This document shows, in pieces, positions 26,712-37,095 of a stretch of 64,000 nucleotides of DNA. Source of the DNA: Kluyvera genomosp. 1 (lineage in GTDB: Bacteria > Pseudomonadota > Gammaproteobacteria > Enterobacterales > Enterobacteriaceae). Numbering within the stretch: the first letter of the stretch is position 1; each line of letters opens with the position of its first letter. Location: assembly GCF_001266615.1 (NCBI RefSeq), contig NZ_LGHZ01000015.1, forward strand, positions 62,001 through 126,000. Direction: 5' to 3'. Made by a program: the position numbers and the translations under genes. The notes beneath the pieces were generated by a model. The model saw nothing but the letters and a program-made list of their open reading frames with translations, ran no database searches and was not told where the DNA came from.

Positions 26712-27629
26712 CTACACTTTGGCCACAATTGGGCGGCCGAGCAGCCCCTGCGGACGAAAAATGAGGATCACCACCAGCAGGCCGAATGAGAACACATCTT
26801 TGTAGTCCGAGTTCACCATGCCGGAGAATTGCGCTTCAGCCACGCCCAACAGTAGCCCACCGAGCATTGCCCCCGGTAAGGAGCCGATGCCGCCGAGCAC
26901 TGCGGCGGTGAACGCTTTGATGCCAATAATAAATCCGGCATAGAAATCAAAGGTACCGTAATTCATGGTAATCAGAACCCCGGCAAGCCCCGCCATCGCT
27001 GCACCAATCATAAATACCAGCGAGATAACCCGGTCTGTATTGATGCCCAAAATGGACGCCATTTTGCGATCCTGCTGGACCGCGCGGCACATGCGCCCTA
27101 AGCGAGTATTGCCGATGATCCAGGTCAGCAGCAGCATCCCGGCAAACGAGGCCACCAGGATAAAGATTTTGGTATAGGTGATTTGCACGAACCCTTCGCC
27201 AAGATGCAGACGTAGCACACCATCCAGCATCGTTGGCACGCCCTGCTGGCGCGGCCCCTGGCTAATTTGCGCGTAGTTTTGCAGAATTAACGACATGCCG
27301 ATGGCGGAGATTAGCGGCGCCAGACGGGTAGAGTTACGCAGCGGTTTGTAAGCAATGCGCTCAATCGTCCAGCCATAAACGCCGGTCACTACGATGGTAA
27401 ACACCAGCGTGCCGAGGATAAGCAAGGGGAATGAATGCAGGCCGAAGAAAGAAAGCAGCGCCAGACCGATGGCGCAGAGATAAGCTGAAATCATATACAC
27501 TTCGCCGTGAGCGAAGTTAATCATGCCAATAATGCCGTACACCATGGTGTAACCAATGGCTATCAATCCGTAAACTGAACCGAGCGTCAAGCCATTGACT
27601 AACTGCTGCAGAAAGAATGTCTCCATCAT
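26712..27629 (-). CDS. livH: LivH-type branched-chain amino-acid ABC transporter permease
   Basis: Second permease of the importer, 305 residues with about eight helices. LivH family segments are clear: LVNGLTLGSVYGLIAIGYTMVYGIIGMINFAHGEVYM at the N terminus (read in parts), the coupling loop RLGRMCRAVQQDRKMASILGI, and the glycine-rich end of the channel (AAVLGGIGSLPGAMLGG). It lies 62 bases downstream of the binding-protein gene. Confidence 0.88.
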   Translation of the reverse strand: MMETFFLQQLVNGLTLGSVYGLIAIGYTMVYGIIGMINFAHGEVYMISAYLCAIGLALLSFFGLHSFPLLILGTLVFTIVVTGVYGWTIERIAYKPLRNSTRLAPLISAIGMSLILQNYAQISQGPRQQGVPTMLDGVLRLHLGEGFVQITYTKIFILVASFAGMLLLTWIIGNTRLGRMCRAVQQDRKMASILGINTDRVISLVFMIGAAMAGLAGVLITMNYGTFDFYAGFIIGIKAFTAAVLGGIGSLPGAMLGGLLLGVAEAQFSGMVNSDYKDVFSFGLLVVILIFRPQGLLGRPIVAKV

Positions 27630-27691
27630 CGTGCGCTCTTGTTATAGGCCTATTATTGAGCGCCGGTATGTCGCCACACCGGCGCTGAGCG

Positions 27692-28813
27692 TTACTCGAC
27701 TTCTTTATATTTGCCTTTGTCATCCCACTGGTAAACGACGTAGTCCGAGACTTTCAAGTCGCCCTTGCTATCCCAGGCTTTTTTGCCCATCACGGTTTCC
27801 ACAGGATTAGCCTTCAACCAGGCGCTAGCTTTGGTTGAATCGGTACCACCGGTGGCTTTAAACGCCGCAGCAATGGCTTGAATAGAGGCATAGGAGTAAA
27901 GGGTGTAGCCTTCTGGCTCAAACTTGTTGGCACGGAATTTTTCGATAACGGCTTTGCCATCAGCGATCAGACGAGGGTCTTTACCGAAGGTCATATAGAT
28001 GCCTTTGGTATACTGAGGGCCACCCGCCGCGGTGACCATCTCTTCATTGACGATGCAGTCGCCGGAGAAGAATGCCGCCTGTACGCCCTGCTCACGCATC
28101 TGACGCACCAGTGGACCCGCTTCCGGGTGACAGCCGCCGAAGAACACCACGTCCGGCTTTTGCGCACCAATTTTGGTCACCAGGGCATTAAAGTCTTTTT
28201 CGCCGCGCGACAGCCCTTCATACATCACGTCCTTCACGCCGCGTTTGGCTAACGCCGCGCGGGTGGCATCCGCCAGCCCCTGCCCGTAGGTGTCTTTGTC
28301 GTGAATAATCACTACGCGCTTGGCTTTCAGTTTATCGATGATGAAATCACTGGCCACGCCGCCCTGCTGATCGTCACGGCCACACATGCGGAACATGTCG
28401 TTCATGCCACGTTCGGTAATCAGCGGGTTGGTTGAACCGGGGGTGATAGCGATAATCCCGGCGTCACTGTAAACCTCGGAAGCCGGCATAGTAGAAGAAG
28501 AACAGAAGTGGCCGACAACGGCCTGGACTTTATCCTGATCGACCAGCCGGTTCGCGACCGACACGGCCTGTTTGGGCTCGCAGGCATCATCGCCCTGCAC
28601 CAGCTTAATTTTTTCGCCGTTAATTCCTCCAGCGGCGTTGATATCTTCTGCGGCCTGAGTCGCACCGTGCCAGTACTGATCGCCGTAAGTCGCATTCGGC
28701 CCGGTAAACGGCCCGGCAACGCCAATCACGATATCAGCCTGGGCGGAAAACGCCGTCACCAGACAACCTGCCAACACAAGAGAAAGCGGACTTCTAATCA
28801 ATTTCAGCGACAT
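27692..28813 (-). CDS. Periplasmic branched-chain amino-acid-binding protein (LivJ/LivK-like)
   Basis: Periplasmic solute-binding protein of 373 residues with a signal peptide ending ...AFSAQA before DIVIGVAGPFTGP. Ligand-site features of the LivJ/K family are present (GDDACEPKQAVSVANRLV, GHFCSSSTMPASEVY, TPGSTNPLIT). Identity to E. coli LivK looks only moderate, so the ligand may be a different hydrophobic or related amino acid. It is the first gene of the operon, as expected for the most highly expressed component, with AAGGT upstream of the ATG. Confidence 0.88.
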   Translation of the reverse strand: MSLKLIRSPLSLVLAGCLVTAFSAQADIVIGVAGPFTGPNATYGDQYWHGATQAAEDINAAGGINGEKIKLVQGDDACEPKQAVSVANRLVDQDKVQAVVGHFCSSSTMPASEVYSDAGIIAITPGSTNPLITERGMNDMFRMCGRDDQQGGVASDFIIDKLKAKRVVIIHDKDTYGQGLADATRAALAKRGVKDVMYEGLSRGEKDFNALVTKIGAQKPDVVFFGGCHPEAGPLVRQMREQGVQAAFFSGDCIVNEEMVTAAGGPQYTKGIYMTFGKDPRLIADGKAVIEKFRANKFEPEGYTLYSYASIQAIAAAFKATGGTDSTKASAWLKANPVETVMGKKAWDSKGDLKVSDYVVYQWDDKGKYKEVE

Positions 28814-29203
28814 TATTATCTACCTTAGCAATGAGGTTTATGCATAGCGGTGTGAAGCCGAACGACTGGCACGTTCACCAAAACAAACGACATCCTGACA
28901 ATATCCTGCTGATAACGGCGAGGTTTCCTTACGCTTTTCAGGCCAAATCATTAAGCAAAATGGTTGCCAACTTTGCGCACCATTGCCTGGAATTCGACAA
29001 TTTTGAGTATAGAGCGCCGTTTTGGGGCTTCCGGCTCATTGAAGTGAAATTACGGGGGCGATCACATCTGGTTAACAATAAAGTACATAAATAATGCAAT
29101 AGTCACGCTTTGCGCATTTTTGCTGCAAAATGTACGGGTTATGTTAGCTGATGGTGCAAACGGGGGAATTTTTCGGTGCAATGATGAGCGGCTTGAGACA
29201 AAA
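28814..29203. promoter_or_regulatory. Intergenic region upstream of the liv-type operon
   Basis: Nearly 400 bases between the liv-type operon and the end of the tRNA operon, both read on the minus strand. It should contain the operon promoter. I saw no clear CRP, Lrp or other binding site. An 87-codon plus-strand frame here has no ribosome site and no recognisable product. Confidence 0.35.
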
Positions 29204-29229
29204 ACAAAAAAACCACCCGTAGGTGGTTT
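29204..29229 (-). terminator. Terminator of the tRNA operon
   Basis: Eight-base-pair stem AAACCACC/GGTGGTTT with a CGTA loop, followed on the minus strand by a run of T residues. It lies about 40 bases after the 3' end of tRNA-Leu. Confidence 0.85.
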
Positions 29230-29270
29230 CACGACACTGCTTATTGCTTTGATTATTCTTTACTTTCCCA

Positions 29271-29357
29271 TGGTACCCGGAGTGGGACTTGAACCCACAC
29301 AGCGCGAACGCCGAGGGATTTTAAATCCCTTGTGTCTACCGATTCCACCATCCGGGC
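29271..29357 (-). tRNA. leuZ: tRNA-Leu (anticodon UAA)
   Basis: An 87-nt class II tRNA with encoded CCA. The acceptor GCCCGGA pairs with TCCGGGT, the anticodon arm is AGGGA-TTTAAAA-TCCCT with anticodon TAA, the variable arm is long, and the T arm is GTGGGTTCAAGTCCCAC. It corresponds to E. coli leuZ in sequence and place, third in the glyW-cysT-leuZ transcript. Confidence 0.96.
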
Positions 29358-29369
29358 TCGGGAAGAAAG

Positions 29370-29443
29370 TGGAGGCGCGTTCCGGAGTCGAACCGGACTA
29401 GACGGATTTGCAATCCGCTACATAACCGCTTTGCTAACGCGCC
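29370..29443 (-). tRNA. cysT: tRNA-Cys (anticodon GCA)
   Basis: A 74-nt tRNA with encoded CCA. Acceptor GGCGCGT pairs with ACGCGCC; the anticodon loop reads TTGCAAA with GCA. It matches E. coli cysT and lies between the glycine and leucine tRNAs. Confidence 0.96.
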
Positions 29444-29486
29444 TTTGAAGCTTTAATAACACCCGCAATTGCCGATGCTTTTAATT

Positions 29487-29562
<76 letters not shown>

Positions 29563-29713
29563 ATTATCAAGTTGTTTTGCTAACCACTTGATTTTGCTAT
29601 CGTCTGGCAATCAGTGCTGCCGTTCGATGCGTTGCATTCTACTTATCTGACGCAATGAGTCAACGGTATTTTTCGCAACTTTGTGTCGTTTGCTGAAAAT
29701 AACGGCGAAACGA

Positions 29714-30262
29714 TCACTCTTGAAGCAAATCCCCGCGCGCAGCGTTCAAATATTGCAGCATTGACCACAGTGTCAGTACCGCCGCCACCAGGAATAATGC
29801 AATACCCGCCCACTCAACCCAGATATTTGGACGCCACAGCATCCAAACCAGTGCAGTCATCTGTGCGGTCGTTTTCACTTTACCGATCCAGGAGACAGCG
29901 ACGCTGCTGCGTTTACCCAGTTCGGCCATCCACTCACGCAGCGCGGAGATGATAATCTCGCGAGCAATCATGGTCGCCGCTGGCAGTGTCACCCACCAGG
30001 TGTGGTAGTGCTCGGCCACCAGCACCATCGCAATCGCCACCATCACTTTATCCGCAACCGGATCGAGGAAGGCACCGAAGCGCGTGCTTTGGTTCCAGCG
30101 GCGGGCAAGATAGCCATCAAACCAGTCGGTTATCGCGGCAATAAAGAAGATCAGCGCGCAGGCAAACGGCGACCAGACAACGGGAAGGTAGAACGCCAGC
30201 ACGAAAAACGGAATCAGGATGACGCGGAACAACGTAAGCAATGTAGGGATATTATATTGCAT
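29714..30262 (-). CDS. pgsA: PgsA phosphatidylglycerophosphate synthase
   Basis: Inner-membrane enzyme that joins CDP-diacylglycerol and glycerol-3-phosphate in phosphatidylglycerol and cardiolipin synthesis. The 182 residues match E. coli PgsA and contain the CDP-alcohol phosphotransferase motif [27 protein letters not shown] (read as D-G-x2-A-R-x8-G-x3-D-x3-D), plus about four hydrophobic helices. It lies 55 bases downstream of uvrC and just upstream of the tRNAs, the standard enterobacterial order. Essential in most backgrounds. Confidence 0.97.
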   Translation of the reverse strand: MQYNIPTLLTLFRVILIPFFVLAFYLPVVWSPFACALIFFIAAITDWFDGYLARRWNQSTRFGAFLDPVADKVMVAIAMVLVAEHYHTWWVTLPAATMIAREIIISALREWMAELGKRSSVAVSWIGKVKTTAQMTALVWMLWRPNIWVEWAGIALFLVAAVLTLWSMLQYLNAARGDLLQE

Positions 30263-30317
30263 GGCGTGGTAACTATCTGTTGTTAGTAAATATTAGCCCT
30301 ATGTTGCTACAGAGCCC

Positions 30318-32150
30318 CTAATGTTTCAACGAGTAGAAGATCTTTTCTGCTAACCCAAGCGATATTCCGGGCACTTTCGCGATGTCATCGATGGTTGCCT
30401 GCTGCAACCCCTGCAAACCGCCCATATATTTGAGCAGCATCTGACGCCGTTTTGGCCCCACGCCTTCAATCGTCTCCAGCGTACTGGTGCTTTTCACCTT
30501 CGCTCGTTTCTTACGATGGCCTGAAATGGCGTGATCGTGCGATTCATCGCGAATATGTTGGATAACGTGCAGCGCCGGAGAATCCGACGGCAAGTTAAAC
30601 CCCTCACCTTCCGGCTCGAAAAATAGCGTCTCCAGCCCAGCTTTACGATCGCTGCCCTTAGCAACGCCAAGGAGCAGAGGATGATGCTTATCCCACGGCA
30701 CATCCAGTTCAGCGAAAACAGCCTTCGCTTGCCCAAGCTGCCCTTTCCCACCGTCAATCAGGATAACGTCGGGGATTTTACTTTCATCAATCGCCTTACC
30801 GTAACGACGGCGTAAAACCTGATTCATCGCGGCATAGTCATCGCCCGGGGTGATACCGGTAATATTATAGCGACGATACTCGGCTCGCAGCGGGCCATTG
30901 GCATCAAAGACCACGCAGGAAGCAACGGTCTGCTCACCCATCGTATGGCTAATATCAAAGCACTCCATCCGCTTAATCGCCGGCAGTTTAAGCGCTACGG
31001 CCAGCGCCTGAAGGCGTTGATGAACGGTGGACTGCTGCGACAGCTTGGTCGACAGCGCCGTCACCGCGTTGGTACGCGCCAGTTTTAAATAGCGAGCACG
31101 GTCACCGCGCGGTTTGGTTTGTACCTGAATTCGTCTACCCGCCATTTCGGATAACGAATCCGCCAGCAGCGTTTTATCTTTCAGCATGAAATCGAGCAGG
31201 ATCTCTCCCGGCAAGGTTCGGACCTGGCTGCCCTGGAAGTAGAACTGGCCGACGAAGGTCTCCACCACTTCCCCAAGCTCGGTATCGTTCGGGACTTTCG
31301 GGAAGTAGCTACGGCTGCCCAGCACTTTGCCCTGGCGAATAAACAGCACATGGACGCAGGCCATCCCCGCCTCAAAGGCGACGCCGATAACGTCAAGATC
31401 GTCGCCGTTATTAGAGACAAACTGTTTCTCGGTCACCCGACGTACGGCCTGGATCTGATCGCGAATGCGAGCCGCTTCTTCAAACGCTAATTCCTGGCTG
31501 GCCTTTTCCATTCGCGCAATAAGCTGCGTGAGCACCTGATCGTCTTTGCCGGAAAGGAATAAACGCACGTAGTCGACCTGCTGCGCATATTCTTCCTCAC
31601 TCACCAGCCCCTTCACGCACGGGCCAAGACAACGGCCAATTTGATACTGCAGGCAGGGGCGCGAACGGTTGCGGTAAACGCTGTTCTCGCACTGGCGAAT
31701 CGGGAAGATTTTTTGCAACAGCGCCAGCGTTTCACGCACCGCATAGCCGTTCGGAAACGGCCCGAAGTATTCGCCTTTCGCATGTTTAGCGCCACGATGG
31801 GTCGCCAAACGCGGGTGCGTATCAGCACTCAGGAAAATAAAAGGATAAGATTTGTCGTCACGCAGCAAAACGTTGTAGCGCGGCTGATACAGCTTGATGT
31901 AGTTATGCTCAAGCAGCAGCGCTTCGGTCTCGGTATGGGTAACGGTGACATCAATCTGGGCGATTTGGGCGACCAGGGCTTCCGTTTTGCGGGAAGCTAC
32001 GTTGGTACGAAAATAGCTGGCAAGACGCTTTTTCAGATCTTTAGCTTTGCCGACATAAATAACCGTGCCGCCGGCGTCATACATTCGATAAACGCCGGGC
32101 TGGCTGGTCACGGTTTTCAGAAAGGCTTTTGAATCAAAAACATCACTCAC
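30318..32150 (-). CDS. uvrC: UvrC excinuclease ABC subunit C
   Basis: Nuclease that makes both incisions in nucleotide-excision repair. The 610 residues have the N-terminal GIY-YIG nuclease ([27 protein letters not shown]), a cysteine cluster ([13 protein letters not shown]) that binds an Fe-S cluster in E. coli, the UVR motif ([15 protein letters not shown]) that contacts UvrB, the RNase H-like 5' nuclease, and C-terminal helix-hairpin-helix motifs. I chose the GTG that overlaps the uvrY stop codon by four bases (GTGA) because it gives the E. coli length and start (SDxFDxKAFL). It is translationally coupled to uvrY. Confidence 0.97.
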   Translation of the reverse strand: MSDVFDSKAFLKTVTSQPGVYRMYDAGGTVIYVGKAKDLKKRLASYFRTNVASRKTEALVAQIAQIDVTVTHTETEALLLEHNYIKLYQPRYNVLLRDDKSYPFIFLSADTHPRLATHRGAKHAKGEYFGPFPNGYAVRETLALLQKIFPIRQCENSVYRNRSRPCLQYQIGRCLGPCVKGLVSEEEYAQQVDYVRLFLSGKDDQVLTQLIARMEKASQELAFEEAARIRDQIQAVRRVTEKQFVSNNGDDLDVIGVAFEAGMACVHVLFIRQGKVLGSRSYFPKVPNDTELGEVVETFVGQFYFQGSQVRTLPGEILLDFMLKDKTLLADSLSEMAGRRIQVQTKPRGDRARYLKLARTNAVTALSTKLSQQSTVHQRLQALAVALKLPAIKRMECFDISHTMGEQTVASCVVFDANGPLRAEYRRYNITGITPGDDYAAMNQVLRRRYGKAIDESKIPDVILIDGGKGQLGQAKAVFAELDVPWDKHHPLLLGVAKGSDRKAGLETLFFEPEGEGFNLPSDSPALHVIQHIRDESHDHAISGHRKKRAKVKSTSTLETIEGVGPKRRQMLLKYMGGLQGLQQATIDDIAKVPGISLGLAEKIFYSLKH

Positions 32151-32803
32151 TGACTTGCTAACGACTCCGCATTGCACAGGCCATGGCGAATTGCCAGGTG
32201 GGTCAGCTCAACGTCACCGTGGATATTCAGCTTACTGAACATGCGGTAGCGATAGCTGTTTACCGTTTTAGGACTCAGACTCAGCTGCTCTGAGATCTCA
32301 TTCACCTTCTGACCTTTAGTGATCATCAGCATAATCTGCAATTCACGTTCAGACAAACTGGCAAACGGGGATTCCGTCTTCTCCGGTTCAATCTGACTCA
32401 ATGCCATTTGCTGTGCGATGTCCGAGGCAATATAGCGCTGCCCGGAGAACACGGAGCGAATAGCATTAACCACCTCTTGCGGTGCGGCGCCTTTGCTGAG
32501 ATAACCCGCAGCACCCGCCTGCATCACTTTCGCTGGCAGTGGGTTTTCCGTGTGGACGGTTAACATAATGATTTTGGTATCGACCGCGGAACGCGCAATC
32601 TTACGCGTTGCCTCGAGGCCGCCAATCCCCGGCATGTTCATATCCATAAGCACAACATCAACAGGATTAGCACGGCACCACTTCACCGCATCTTCTCCAC
32701 AGTTGGCTTCGCCAGTGACTCTAATACCTTTTATATCTTCGAGAATGCGTCGTATCCCTGCGCGCACCAGTTCGTGGTCATCAACAAGAAGGACGTTGAT
32801 CAA
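32147..32803 (-). CDS. uvrY: UvrY response regulator
   Basis: LuxR/FixJ-type response regulator of the BarA-UvrY system, which activates the csrB/csrC RNAs and so relieves CsrA control. The 218 residues hold a receiver domain (DDHELVRAG, phospho-acceptor Asp54 in [22 protein letters not shown]) and a C-terminal helix-turn-helix ([19 protein letters not shown]). I chose the TTG start, as in E. coli; GGAG lies ten bases upstream. Coupled to uvrC downstream. Through CsrA it influences flhDC expression. Confidence 0.96.
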   Translation of the reverse strand: MINVLLVDDHELVRAGIRRILEDIKGIRVTGEANCGEDAVKWCRANPVDVVLMDMNMPGIGGLEATRKIARSAVDTKIIMLTVHTENPLPAKVMQAGAAGYLSKGAAPQEVVNAIRSVFSGQRYIASDIAQQMALSQIEPEKTESPFASLSERELQIMLMITKGQKVNEISEQLSLSPKTVNSYRYRMFSKLNIHGDVELTHLAIRHGLCNAESLASQ

Positions 32804-33260
32804 AGGAATAATCTCCAGAATAGGGATAACGCTACTACTGCTTAATTCCCCCATAGTACCGGGTTTTATATCAACTGTGAAAGTCTAAAAATGCCAGAGC
32901 TTCGATTTCGATCTCGTTTTTGGAAATAATCATGTACATCTTCTGGAAAGTTCTAAAAAACAAGAAGATGCAGGGGCTGATGCCTACTACGTTTATCTGC
33001 TAAAGCGGTGTAAACAGAGACTTTGTCGTATATTTGATAATTACGACTTATAATATGTAACAACAATTAACGGAGCATGAACCATAATTAAACAATTCAA
33101 CGCTAACTTGCTGTGTATACACTGTTAAATAATAATTAATATCAGATCTGAGCAGCGCGCAAAAAATCGTCACTCCTATTTTTCTTTAGGCTTGTGGTAT
33201 ACTGCGCCGCTTTCATAATCCGCATCGCGCATATTGCGCAGAAATCGTACGAGGCAATAA
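32804..33260. promoter_or_regulatory. uvrY-yecF divergent intergenic region
   Basis: About 455 bases without a gene. It holds the divergent promoters of uvrY and yecF. A candidate yecF promoter has TATACT preceded by TGTGG near 33193-33201. A perfect ten-base palindrome GTGTATACAC lies at 33113-33122. I see no further recognisable element. Confidence 0.45.
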
Positions 33261-33485
33261 ATGAGCACACCTGATTTTTCCACCGCTGAAAATAATCAAA
33301 ATCTGGCACAGGAAGTTTCCTGCCTGAAATCTCTGCTGACCCTGATGCTGCAGGCTATGGGCCAGGCTGACGCGGGCCGTGTGATTATTAAGATGGAAAA
33401 GCAAATTGCGCAGTTAGAAGATGACGCTCAGGCTGCCGTATTTTCCAGCACCGTTAAGCAAATTAAACAAGCTTACCGCCAGTAA
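33261..33485 (+). CDS. yecF: YecF (DUF2594) protein
   Basis: Small protein of 74 residues, unknown function, the same length as E. coli YecF. It is predicted all-helical, with heptad-like spacing in the middle ([28 protein letters not shown]) broken here for clarity into one amphipathic segment, and a [14 protein letters not shown] stretch. AGGCAA precedes the ATG as a weak ribosome site. It is convergent with sdiA, with a shared terminator between them. Confidence 0.9.
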   Translation: MSTPDFSTAENNQNLAQEVSCLKSLLTLMLQAMGQADAGRVIIKMEKQIAQLEDDAQAAVFSSTVKQIKQAYRQ

Positions 33486-33489
33486 TAAT

Positions 33490-33525
33490 AAACCGGCTGT
33501 CAGCAGCATTGCTCACAGCCGGTTT
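33490..33525. terminator. Terminator between convergent yecF and sdiA
   Basis: Eleven-base-pair stem AAACCGGCTGT/ACAGCCGGTTT with a 14-base loop, right after the yecF stop codon. It can serve both strands. Confidence 0.75.
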
Positions 33526-33555
33526 GCGGTCTGGCACGCAGAACCTCGAAACAGC

Positions 33556-34278
33556 TCAGATCACGCCAATCGCCGCAGCATAGCAGGCAATCTGCGTTTT
33601 ATTCGGCGCATTGAATTTCTTCTGCATGTTCTTCTGGTGAAAATTCACCGTATTTTCCGAAATAGCCAGAATCATCGAGATCTCCGCCGACGTTTTACCT
33701 TCCGCCGTCCATTTCAGAATTTCTAATTCACGCTTACTGAATTTCATTTCCCGCGGCATCACCATCTCATCTTCCAGACGTAATAATGCCAGCAGGCTCG
33801 ATTCCAGCAGAATCTGTAAACGGAGCGCTATTTCATCTTCCGCGCGGGTATTACGTGAGGTACGCGTTCTCGACACCGACAAAAAGCCGTGAGCATGATT
33901 TGGCAACATCAAGCACTGCGTGGCACCGGTCAACAAGCCGTGATCGCGCGCAGCACTCCATAGCTCTGGCGCATCGCAAAACAGCTCGTCATTCCAGCGC
34001 AAATGGCCCAATGAAAAATTACCGGGTTTAAGCACCGGATCGATGGCCATATAGTTTGCTGACTTGTAGTGCGACATCCAGGCATCTGGATACGTGCTAT
34101 ACGCCGAAATTTTAGGCCGCGTGAAAGGCACAGGATGACGAACGCACAGGGCGAAGAAATCGTACTCCAGACGTTCCGTTTGCTGCTGGAGCAGCTGATA
34201 GATTTGGTCGCTTGCCGAAGCTGCCTGGAAAAGATGCAGCATTTCCCGCCGCCAACTGAAAAAATCATCGTCTCTCAT
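33556..34278 (-). CDS. sdiA: SdiA, LuxR-family quorum-sensing receptor
   Basis: Transcription factor that detects N-acyl-homoserine lactones made by other species; no luxI-type synthase is present in the window. The 240 residues comprise an autoinducer-binding domain with the conserved Tyr/Trp/Asp pocket (YPDAWMSHYKSANYMAIDPVL) and a LuxR-type helix-turn-helix (KTSAEISMILAISENTVNFHQ region). I chose the ATG at MRDDDFFSWRR, matching the E. coli length; a GTG one codon earlier is possible. It sits on the minus strand between yecF and tcyN. Confidence 0.95.
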   Translation of the reverse strand: MRDDDFFSWRREMLHLFQAASASDQIYQLLQQQTERLEYDFFALCVRHPVPFTRPKISAYSTYPDAWMSHYKSANYMAIDPVLKPGNFSLGHLRWNDELFCDAPELWSAARDHGLLTGATQCLMLPNHAHGFLSVSRTRTSRNTRAEDEIALRLQILLESSLLALLRLEDEMVMPREMKFSKRELEILKWTAEGKTSAEISMILAISENTVNFHQKNMQKKFNAPNKTQIACYAAAIGVI

Positions 34279-34596
34279 CACTAACGAGAAACCCCCTGAT
34301 TAAGAATCATTTTTATGAATACAGAAAACTAACACATAAATCTTATTTATATGTATAAAATATCATGCATCAACAAAATAAACCGAATTCACTCTATTTT
34401 CGTAACTCATGGCGCGATATTCCCGCAACCGGACGCTTTCAGCGATCATCAGATGGCATAATATCTACCTATTGATTAAGTATACTTAAGTAAAATTATT
34501 TATGAAAAACACGATGTCAGCGTTAGCCCATCATTTGCGATGGAAAATAAGTCATTAACTCGCGCCCTGACTCATCGAGCAGGGCGCGAAACTGCG
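34279..34596. promoter_or_regulatory. sdiA upstream region
   Basis: About 320 bases between sdiA and tcyN, both on the minus strand. It is A/T-rich in the middle and holds the sdiA promoter and the tcyN terminator hairpin. I found no lux-box-like palindrome by eye. Confidence 0.4.
34560..34589 (-). terminator. Hairpin after tcyN
   Basis: Perfect ten-base-pair stem TCGCGCCCTG/CAGGGCGCGA with a ten-base loop, seven bases beyond the tcyN stop. The T tract on the minus strand is broken, so efficiency is uncertain. Confidence 0.6.
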
Positions 34597-35349
34597 CTAC
34601 TGCATGAGGAATTTCTCAAGGAATTGACGGGTACGCGCTTGCTGCGGATTGGCAAACAGCGCCTTGGCTTCACCCTGTTCCACAATTCGCCCCTGATCCA
34701 TAAAGATGGCTCTGTCAGCCACATCGCGAGCAAAACTCATCTCATGGGTCACAATCACCATTGTGCGCTTCTCCTGCGCCAGCGCGCGAATAGCGTTTAG
34801 CACCTCGCCGACCAGCTCAGGATCCAGCGCCGAGGTCGGCTCATCAAACAAAATGACGTCCGGACGCATCGCCAGCGCGCGGGCAATCGCCACACGCTGC
34901 TGCTGCCCGCCGGACAAACGCCGCGGATAGCTCTCCTCTTTCCCCACCAGCCCCACTTTCGCAAGCAGTTCACGGGCGCGGGCAATCGCCCCCGGCTTAT
35001 CTTCCCCTTTGACGATAACCGGCCCTTCGATAATGTTCTCCAGCACCGTACGATGCGGGAACAGATTAAAGCTTTGGAAAACAAAACCAACATGCTGACG
35101 TAAACGGCGGATCAATCCTTTCTGCTGGCCGATAGGCTTCGCGGTATCAATGGTGATCTCCCCCACCCGAATGGTGCCGCTTTCCGGCTGTTCGAGCAGA
35201 TTGATACTGCGCAGCAGCGTGGTTTTACCGGAACCACTTGGCCCGATGATTGCCACCACTTCCCCCTCTTCCACGTCAAGATCAATGCCGTGTAGCACCG
35301 TTTGACCGTGGAATTTTTTCACCAGGTTTTTGACTTCAATAGCACTCAT
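34597..35349 (-). CDS. tcyN: TcyN (YecC), L-cystine ABC transporter ATPase
   Basis: ATPase of the TcyJLN importer for L-cystine and related sulphur amino acids. The 250 residues have Walker A GPSGSGKTT, Q-loop FVFQSFNLFPH, signature LSGGQQQRVAIARA and Walker B VILFDEPTSALDP, all polar-amino-acid-importer type. The start overlaps the tcyL stop by four bases. It ends the tcyJ-dcyD-tcyL-tcyN gene group. Confidence 0.95.
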   Translation of the reverse strand: MSAIEVKNLVKKFHGQTVLHGIDLDVEEGEVVAIIGPSGSGKTTLLRSINLLEQPESGTIRVGEITIDTAKPIGQQKGLIRRLRQHVGFVFQSFNLFPHRTVLENIIEGPVIVKGEDKPGAIARARELLAKVGLVGKEESYPRRLSGGQQQRVAIARALAMRPDVILFDEPTSALDPELVGEVLNAIRALAQEKRTMVIVTHEMSFARDVADRAIFMDQGRIVEQGEAKALFANPQQARTRQFLEKFLMQ

Positions 35350-36014
35350 TTCGGGTCTCGCTCCTGGCGGTTAAGCTGGTTTTCAAAATAGTTCTGCAGC
35401 GCCGACAGCACCGTCGCCATCACCCAGTAAATCAGCGAGGCGGCCAGATACATGGTAAACACTTCCAGCGTACGCGAAGTAATCAGCTGCGCCTGGCGGA
35501 ACAGCTCCGGCACCTGAATGGTGGCGGCAAGCGAGGTATCCTTCACGAGGCTAATAAAGCTGTTCGACAGCGGCGGCAACGCCACGCGTGCGGCCTGCGG
35601 CAAAATTGCCCGGCGCAGCGTTTGCCACGGCGTCATGCCGATACTGGCGGCAGCTTCCCACTGCCCTTTATCGATAGACGAAATCGCCGCGCGCAGCGTT
35701 TCAGCCGCGTAGGCCGCCGTGTTGAGCGACAGGCCAATCATCGCCGACGGAATAGGATCCAGCTCAATACCAAACTGCGGCAGGCCGTAGTAGATCATAA
35801 ACAGCTGTGCGATAAGCGGAGTACCGCGAAAAATCGAGATATAGCAGCGCGCCAGCCAGCGCACCGGCGCAATGGACGACATCCGCATCAGCGCGAGAAT
35901 AAACCCCAGCAGCAGGCCAAAGAACATCCCGCCGATACTCAGCTGGAGGGTGAAAACAGCGCCTTTAAGCAAATACGGCGCGGAATCGATAATTAATTGA
36001 ATACTTTCTTGCAT
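35346..36014 (-). CDS. tcyL: TcyL (YecS), L-cystine ABC transporter permease
   Basis: Inner-membrane permease of 222 residues, same length as E. coli TcyL. It belongs to the His/Glu/Gln/Arg permease family: the coupling EAA-like loop reads EAAASIGMTPWQTLRRAILPQA, and FRGTPLIAQLFMIYYGLP is conserved. About five helices are evident. It lies 13 bases downstream of dcyD and overlaps tcyN. Confidence 0.95.
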   Translation of the reverse strand: MQESIQLIIDSAPYLLKGAVFTLQLSIGGMFFGLLLGFILALMRMSSIAPVRWLARCYISIFRGTPLIAQLFMIYYGLPQFGIELDPIPSAMIGLSLNTAAYAAETLRAAISSIDKGQWEAAASIGMTPWQTLRRAILPQAARVALPPLSNSFISLVKDTSLAATIQVPELFRQAQLITSRTLEVFTMYLAASLIYWVMATVLSALQNYFENQLNRQERDPK

Positions 36015-36027
36015 GGGCGCGTTCTAT

Positions 36028-37023
<996 letters not shown>

Positions 37024-37054
37024 TTAGTCTCGTTTTTATTATGCGCTCTAAATA

Positions 37055-37083
37055 AAAAAAGGCGCCCTTTCAGCGCCTTTTTT
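37055..37083 (-). terminator. Intrinsic terminator between tcyJ and dcyD
   Basis: Stem AAAAAAGGCGC/GCGCCTTTTTT with a seven-base loop, 13 bases past the tcyJ stop. It has a clean T tract on the minus strand and should limit read-through into dcyD-tcyLN. Confidence 0.85.
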
Positions 37084-37095
37084 AAATCAGTGCGA

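Noticed and set aside
28831-29094. An 87-codon plus-strand frame between the liv-type operon and the tRNAs
   Set aside because: It has no ribosome site and no recognisable motif, and lies in the region expected to hold the operon promoter.
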